A stretch of 64,000 nucleotides of DNA from Enterobacter sp. SA187 (lineage in GTDB: Bacteria > Pseudomonadota > Gammaproteobacteria > Enterobacterales > Enterobacteriaceae). Shown here in pieces: positions 59,475 to 64,000 of the stretch. Under the pieces are notes generated by a model, which did not search any database, had not been told where the DNA came from, and worked only from the letters and a program-made list of their open reading frames with translations. Each line of letters starts with the position of its first letter. The stretch's first letter is position 1. The translations under genes were made by a program, and so were the position numbers. The stretch lies in the NCBI RefSeq assembly GCF_001888805.2, contig NZ_CP019113.1:2418001-2482000 (forward strand). The letters are read 5' to 3'.

Positions 59475-61142
59475 ATGAGTGAGGCAGAAGCCCGCCCGAG
59501 TAACTTTATCCGCCAGATTATTGATGAAGATCTGGCCAGTGGTAAGCACAGCACCGTGCACACCCGTTTTCCGCCGGAGCCGAACGGTTATCTGCATATC
59601 GGCCACGCGAAATCCATCTGCCTGAACTTTGGCATCGCCCAGGATTATCAGGGCCAGTGCAACCTGCGTTTCGATGACACCAACCCGGTAAAAGAAGACA
59701 TCGAATACGTAGACTCGATCAAAAATGACGTGCAGTGGCTCGGTTTTCACTGGTCCGGCGACGTGCGCTACTCCTCTGATTATTTCGATCAACTGCATCA
59801 GTATGCGGTTGAGCTGATCAACAAAGGCCTTGCCTACGTTGACGAACTGACCCCCGATCAGATCCGCGAATACCGCGGCACCCTGACCGCGCCGGGCAAA
59901 AACAGCCCGTTCCGCGATCGCAGCGTGGAAGAGAACCTGGCGCTGTTCGAAAAAATGCGTACCGGCGGCTTCGCAGAAGGCACCGCCTGCCTGCGCGCCA
60001 AAATCGACATGGCCTCGCCGTTCATCGTAATGCGCGATCCCGTGCTGTACCGTATTAAGTTTGCGGAACACCATCAGACCGGCAACAAGTGGTGCATCTA
60101 CCCGATGTACGATTTCACCCACTGCATCAGCGATGCGCTGGAAGGGATCACCCACTCGCTCTGTACGCTGGAGTTCCAGGACAACCGCCGTCTGTACGAC
60201 TGGGTGCTGGATAACATCACCATCCCGGTTCACCCGCGTCAGTACGAGTTCTCGCGTCTGAATCTGGAATACGCCGTCATGTCCAAGCGTAAGCTGAACC
60301 TGCTGGTCACGGACAAGCACGTTGAAGGCTGGGACGATCCGCGTATGCCGACCATCTCCGGTCTGCGTCGTCGCGGCTACACCGCTGCGGCCATTCGCGA
60401 GTTCTGCAAACGTATCGGCGTCACCAAACAGGACAACACCATTGAAATGGCGTCGCTGGAGTCCTGCATTCGTGAAGATCTGAACGAAAACGCGCCGCGC
60501 GCGATGGCGGTTATCGACCCGGTTAAACTGGTTATCGAAAACTACCCGCAGAATGAAAGCGAAATGGTCACTATGCCGAACCATCCGAACAAACCGGAAA
60601 TGGGCAGCCGTGAGGTGCCGTTCAGCGGTGAAATCTGGATCGATCGCGCTGACTTCCGCGAAGAAGCCAACAAACAGTACAAGCGCCTGGTGCTGGGTAA
60701 AGAAGTGCGTCTGCGTAACGCCTATGTGATCAAAGCCGAGCGCGTGGAAAAAGACGCGGAAGGCAACATCACCACCATCTTCTGCTCTTACGATGCGGAG
60801 ACGCTGAGTAAAGATCCGGCGGACGGCCGCAAGGTGAAAGGCGTGATCCACTGGGTGAGCGCCGCCCATGCGCTGCCGGTTGAGATCCGCCTCTACGATC
60901 GTCTGTTCAGCGTGCCGAACCCGGGCGCGGCCGAAGATTTCCTCGCCACTCTCAACCCGGAATCGCTGGTGATCAAACAGGGCTTTGCGGAGCCAGGTCT
61001 GAAGGCCGCGCAGCCAGAAAAAGCGTACCAGTTCGAGCGCGAAGGCTATTTCTGCCTCGATGGTCGCCACAGCACCGCCGACAAAATGGTGTTTAACCGC
61101 ACCGTAGGTCTGCGCGATACCTGGGCGAAAGTCGGCGAGTAA
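59475..61142 (+). CDS. glnS: GlnS, glutaminyl-tRNA synthetase
   Basis: Class I synthetase of 555 residues; it charges the four Gln tRNAs encoded 9 kb away. The ATP site HIGH motif is PPEPNGYLHIGHAKS (about 32-46), the MSK motif is AVMSKRKLNLLV (near 268), and the Rossmann region has RFDDTNP. C-terminal beta-barrels for the anticodon follow from about 340. The SD GAGGA is six bases ahead of the ATG. It is monocistronic with its own terminator. Confidence 0.98.
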   Translation: MSEAEARPSNFIRQIIDEDLASGKHSTVHTRFPPEPNGYLHIGHAKSICLNFGIAQDYQGQCNLRFDDTNPVKEDIEYVDSIKNDVQWLGFHWSGDVRYSSDYFDQLHQYAVELINKGLAYVDELTPDQIREYRGTLTAPGKNSPFRDRSVEENLALFEKMRTGGFAEGTACLRAKIDMASPFIVMRDPVLYRIKFAEHHQTGNKWCIYPMYDFTHCISDALEGITHSLCTLEFQDNRRLYDWVLDNITIPVHPRQYEFSRLNLEYAVMSKRKLNLLVTDKHVEGWDDPRMPTISGLRRRGYTAAAIREFCKRIGVTKQDNTIEMASLESCIREDLNENAPRAMAVIDPVKLVIENYPQNESEMVTMPNHPNKPEMGSREVPFSGEIWIDRADFREEANKQYKRLVLGKEVRLRNAYVIKAERVEKDAEGNITTIFCSYDAETLSKDPADGRKVKGVIHWVSAAHALPVEIRLYDRLFSVPNPGAAEDFLATLNPESLVIKQGFAEPGLKAAQPEKAYQFEREGYFCLDGRHSTADKMVFNRTVGLRDTWAKVGE

Positions 61143-61166
61143 TCGCGTCAATCTCAGGCTATCAGA

Positions 61167-61199
61167 ATGCCGGTCAGTGAACGCTGACCGGCATTTTTT
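61167..61199 (+). terminator. Intrinsic terminator of glnS
   Basis: ATGCCGGTCAG (61167-61177) pairs perfectly with CTGACCGGCAT (61184-61194), then six T. Confidence 0.94.
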
Positions 61200-61508
61200 A
61201 TGGCCATGATCTTCTCACTCTCTTCCATTCGCGCTGCAAATTAAACTCAGCGTTTCCTTTCCGAGCGGGCTTATTTTCCGTCTGAACATCCCCCGTACAG
61301 CGTACCGCTCAGCCGCCTGTTGCCAGATGTAACTTTTTATGTGCACTGCGTCATAGTCTCATCTTTTCCCCGGTAAATTGTGTTGATAATTCGCGACGCG
61401 AAAAATAATCTTTATGGCACCGGAACGGCGAGTTTATGACTCATAAGCGACGGTTATATTTAACTTTTTTTATTTATCGCTTCTGCGCTTGCAGGCGAAT
61501 TTTATTAT
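61200..61508. other. Upstream region of chiP
   Basis: There is no gene in this stretch. It should hold the chiP promoter and NagC control. A loose NagC-like pattern ATTC-N8-AAAA at 61389-61404 is followed by AT-rich sequence. I could not settle the promoter elements. Confidence 0.45.
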
Positions 61509-61520
61509 GTCAAAGAGGAA
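61509..61520 (+). promoter_or_regulatory. ChiX sRNA pairing site and SD of chiP
   Basis: GTCAAAGAGGAA is the exact 12-base complement of the seed UUCCUCUUUGAC of the sRNA ChiX as I know it from E. coli. It includes the ribosome-binding site, five bases ahead of the chiP ATG, so ChiX would block initiation when chitosugars are absent. Confidence 0.78.
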
Positions 61521-61525
61521 CCATT

Positions 61526-62923
61526 ATGCGTACATTCAGTGGCAAACGTAGTACGCTGGCGCTGGCTGTTGCCGGCGTCACCGCAATGTCGGGCTGGGGG
61601 CTATCCGGGCAGGCGAGCGCCGCCGGATTTATTGACGACTCCACCCTTACCGGCGGCGTCTATTACTGGCAGCGTGAGCGCGACCGGAAAGACGTTAACG
61701 AAGACAAATACAAAACCAACCTTTCGCACTCCACCTGGAACGCCAACCTCGATTTCCAGTCGGGCTATGCCGCCGATATGTTTGGTATCGACGTTGCGGC
61801 CTTTACCGCCATCGAAATGGCGGAAAACGGCGACAGCGGCCACCCGAACGAAATCGCGTTCTCCTCCAGCAACAAAGCCTACGACGAAGACTGGTCCGGC
61901 GATAAGAGCGGGGTCAGCCTGTACAAAGCCGCCGCTAAGTTTAAATACGGCCCGGTCTGGGCGCGGGCGGGCTATATTCAGCCCACCGGACAAACGCTGC
62001 TGGCCCCACACTGGAGCTTTATGCCGGGCACCTATAAAGGCGCGGAAGCGGGCGCTAACTTCGACTATGGCGACGCGGGCGCGCTGAGCTTCTCGTACAT
62101 GTGGACCAACGAGTACAAAGCGCCCTGGCATCTGGAGATGGACGATTTCTACCAGAACGATCAGAAAACCAAAGTGGATTATCTGCACTCGCTGGGCGCG
62201 AAGTATGACTTTAAAAACGATCTGCTGCTGGAAGCCGCCTTCGGGCAGGCTGAAGGCTATATCGATCAGTATTTCGCGAAAGCCAGCTACAAGTTTGATA
62301 TTGCCGGCAGCCCGCTCTCCACCTCATACCAGTTCTACGGCACCCGCGATAAGGTCAGCGACGGCAGCGTCAACGATATCTACGACAGCACCGCCTGGCT
62401 ACAGGCGCTGACCTTCGGCTATAAAATAGGGGATGTCGATCTGCGTCTCGAAGGTACCTGGGTGAAAGCGGAAGGGCAGCAGGGCTTCTTCCTGCAACGT
62501 ATGACGCCAACCTATGCTTCATCGAATGGTCGACTGGACGTGTGGTGGGATAACCGTTCCGACTTTAACGCCGACGGTGAAAAAGCGGTGTTCTTCGGTG
62601 CGATGTACGATCTGAAAAACTTCAATCTGCCGGGCTGGCAGGTGGGCGCGTCTTATGTTTATGCCTGGGACGCGAAACCGGCAGAGATGGCGACGCCGGA
62701 TGCATACTACGATCCGAATTATCGCCTGAAAGAGTCGGCCTACAGCCTGGATGCGGTTTATACCCTGCAGGACGGTCGCGCCAAAGGCACGATGTTTAAG
62801 CTGCACTTCACCCAGTACGACAACCACTCCGACATCCCCAGCTACAGCGGTGGCTATGGCAACATTTTCCAGGATGAGCGTGACGTGAAATTTATCGTTA
62901 TCGCGCCATTCACCATTTTCTGA
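61526..62923 (+). CDS. chiP: ChiP, chitoporin (chitooligosaccharide outer-membrane porin)
   Basis: OprD-type outer-membrane barrel of 465 residues for chitobiose and longer chitosugars. Signal peptide about 1-27 (MRTFSGKRSTLALAVAGV, cleavage near ASA-AGF). The mature chain alternates polar and aromatic strands (GGVYYWQRERDRKD, NANLDFQSGYAADMFG) and ends in the barrel-assembly signature IVIAPFTIF with C-terminal Phe. The start at 61526 matches E. coli and uses the GAGGAA site; the frame is open 30 codons upstream. In E. coli, chiP is followed by the lipoprotein gene chiQ; here a terminator and a flagellin gene follow. Confidence 0.95.
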   Translation: MRTFSGKRSTLALAVAGVTAMSGWGLSGQASAAGFIDDSTLTGGVYYWQRERDRKDVNEDKYKTNLSHSTWNANLDFQSGYAADMFGIDVAAFTAIEMAENGDSGHPNEIAFSSSNKAYDEDWSGDKSGVSLYKAAAKFKYGPVWARAGYIQPTGQTLLAPHWSFMPGTYKGAEAGANFDYGDAGALSFSYMWTNEYKAPWHLEMDDFYQNDQKTKVDYLHSLGAKYDFKNDLLLEAAFGQAEGYIDQYFAKASYKFDIAGSPLSTSYQFYGTRDKVSDGSVNDIYDSTAWLQALTFGYKIGDVDLRLEGTWVKAEGQQGFFLQRMTPTYASSNGRLDVWWDNRSDFNADGEKAVFFGAMYDLKNFNLPGWQVGASYVYAWDAKPAEMATPDAYYDPNYRLKESAYSLDAVYTLQDGRAKGTMFKLHFTQYDNHSDIPSYSGGYGNIFQDERDVKFIVIAPFTIF

Positions 62924-62947
62924 CCCCGGCAGTTGCCGGATTTCCTC

Positions 62948-62974
62948 ACCCGCTCCGCTGAGCGGGTTTTTTTT
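62948..62974 (+). terminator. Intrinsic terminator of chiP
   Basis: ACCCGCT (62948-62954) pairs with AGCGGGT (62961-62967), then a T run, 25 bases past the chiP stop. It isolates chiP from the flagellin gene. Confidence 0.88.
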
Positions 62975-63066
62975 AAATTTTTTTTCCCGCCATTTAATTT
63001 TTGCTCCCGGTGGTCGCTTTACCACTACATCTCGACTGAGACCCATAAAATTCAAGGAGCAGGAAA

Positions 63067-63972
63067 ATGTTATCTATTAATACCAACGCCGCCTCTATGG
63101 CCGCTGTCAACGCCATCAACAAAAGCAATGCCTCTCTGAGCCAGTCCATGGAACGCCTGGCCACCGGTAACCGTATCAACTCCTCTGCGGATGATGCGGC
63201 AGGCAAACAGATTGCTAACCGCCTGACTGCACAGTCTGACGGCATGGCGGTTGCCCAGCGCAACATCGCCGATGCAACTGCGATGCTGCAAACCGCTGAC
63301 GGCACCTTTGACGAGATGAATGACATTCTGGGTCGCATGAAAGACCTCGCAACACAAGCAGCGAACGGAACCTACAGCGATGATGACCGTGCAGCCATGC
63401 AGTCCGAGTTCGACGAACTGGGTCAGGAAATGTCTGACATGATGCAGAACACCACCTACGGCGGCACCAACCTGTTCAACAAATCCGCCAGCGGTCTGTT
63501 CACCCAGGCATCCGGCGTGACTTTCCAGGTGGGTTCTGAAGCCACTGACCAGATGACCGTCAACATCTCTTCCCAGGTTGACGCGCTGACCACGTCCCTG
63601 AGCGCCCTGAGCGCCTCCTTTGCGGATGACTTCGGTACTGACGGCGCAGGCGGCGGCACCGGCGTAAGCGGCACTGAACTGATGTCTTCTGCTTCTGCGA
63701 CCGCCGCGATCGACAGCATTCAGAACGTGATGAGCGCGGTTGGCAAAATCCAGTCCACCCTGGGTGCGTCCATCAACCGTCTGAACGACACCGCGAACAA
63801 CCTGCAAAGCATGCAGGACAACACCAACGTGGCGATCGGTAACATCATGGATACCGACTACGCGGCGGAAGCGTCCAACATGTCCAAAGAGCAGGTGCTG
63901 ATGCAGACCAGCATCACCATGCTGAAACAGTCCAACAGCATGTCCGGCATGGTTTCCAGCCTGCTGCAGTAA
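63067..63972 (+). CDS. lafA: Flagellin, lateral (LafA/Flag-2) type
   Basis: Filament protein of 301 residues. The N-terminal D0/D1 domain (about 1-140) begins MLSINTNAASMAAVNAINKS and carries SMERLATGNRINSSADDAAG and TADGTFDEMNDILGRMKDLA. The variable middle (about 180-215) is short and rich in Ser, Gly and Ala. The C-terminal D1/D0 (about 220-301) ends with MSKEQVLMQTSITMLKQSNS then SGMVSSLLQ. There is no cysteine. These ends resemble LafA of secondary flagellar systems more than FliC of the main system. AAGGAG lies nine bases ahead of the ATG. Only 92 bases separate it from the chiP terminator, and I could not identify a sigma-28 promoter. Whether a whole flagellar cluster follows is not visible. 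Confidence 0.85.
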   Translation: MLSINTNAASMAAVNAINKSNASLSQSMERLATGNRINSSADDAAGKQIANRLTAQSDGMAVAQRNIADATAMLQTADGTFDEMNDILGRMKDLATQAANGTYSDDDRAAMQSEFDELGQEMSDMMQNTTYGGTNLFNKSASGLFTQASGVTFQVGSEATDQMTVNISSQVDALTTSLSALSASFADDFGTDGAGGGTGVSGTELMSSASATAAIDSIQNVMSAVGKIQSTLGASINRLNDTANNLQSMQDNTNVAIGNIMDTDYAAEASNMSKEQVLMQTSITMLKQSNSMSGMVSSLLQ

Positions 63973-64000
63973 TCGGCCTGACGTCCAGTCAAAGCACCGC

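Noticed and set aside
59433..61151. 572-codon open frame antisense to glnS
   Set aside because: It mirrors the whole of glnS, has no recognisable domain, and arises from the codon bias of a highly expressed GC-rich gene.
62975..63066. Sigma-28 promoter for the flagellin gene
   Set aside because: GCCATTTAA near 62989 resembles part of a -10, but no TAAAG-type -35 stands at the required distance.

Overview
The window reads as chromosomal DNA of a member of the Enterobacteriaceae that is close to, but not the same as, Escherichia coli or Salmonella. Nearly every gene has a full-length E. coli counterpart in the familiar order of the lip/mrd/leuS/glt/nag segment. Departures from E. coli are methionine-salvage genes (mtnC, mtnB) at the left edge, the cobC/cobD pair, a fry/ypd-type PTS-peptidase module between rnk and dcuC, no pagP beside cspE, and a flagellin gene directly after chiP. 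A motile Enterobacter/Citrobacter/Kosakonia-like genus fits; the genus cannot be fixed from this window alone.

Layout. 1-2.3 kb: methionine salvage (mtnC, mtnB) divergent from mtnE, with a MetJ-type operator between them. 2.3-9.9 kb: ybdM-ybdN (ParB-like plus PAPS-reductase-like), a LysR gene, the OxyR-type block dsbG/ahpC/ahpF with an ERIC-like repeat inside ahpCF, then uspG and rnk. 10.1-17.2 kb: an accessory module, an AraC regulator convergent with a five-gene fructose-type PTS and aminopeptidase operon (fryB-fryC-ypdF-ypdE-fryA). 17.3-24.4 kb: dcuC, cspE, fluC, ybeM, tatE, lipA, ybeF, lipB, ybeD. 24.5-30.8 kb: cell elongation and wall genes (dacA, rlpA, rodA, PBP2) joined to ribosome maturation genes (rlmH, rsfS). 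31-32.9 kb: cobC and cobD. 32.8-37.7 kb: the leuS-lptE-holA-nadD operon. 37.9-42.7 kb: ybeL, rihA and the glutamate/aspartate ABC transporter gltIJKL with the SroC small RNA region. 43-48.7 kb: lnt, corC, ybeY, ybeZ, miaB. 48.8-50.8 kb: ubiF, then a seven-gene tRNA operon (Met, Leu, Gln x2, Met, Gln x2). 51-59.3 kb: asnB and the amino-sugar regulon nagBACD/nagE. 59.5-64 kb: glnS, chitoporin chiP and a lateral-type flagellin.

How the genes work together. The nag genes, nagE and chiP form a chitin and N-acetylglucosamine use system: ChiP admits chitooligosaccharides, NagE imports and phosphorylates GlcNAc, NagA and NagB convert GlcNAc-6-P to fructose-6-P, and NagC represses. Operator-like palindromes and a CRP-like site lie between nagB and nagE, and the ChiX pairing site is intact ahead of chiP. 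The gltI leader carries a C/A-rich GcvB-type target, and the gltI-gltJ spacer ends in the terminator that would form SroC, so the GcvB-SroC loop looks conserved. LipB and LipA make lipoyl cofactors; TatE, Lnt, LptE, RlpA, PBP5, PBP2 and RodA serve the envelope.

The least expected parts are the lateral-type flagellin after chiP, the fry/ypd module at rnk-dcuC, the missing pagP, the ERIC-like element within ahpCF, and metU/glnX tRNA copies that have drifted with paired compensatory changes.
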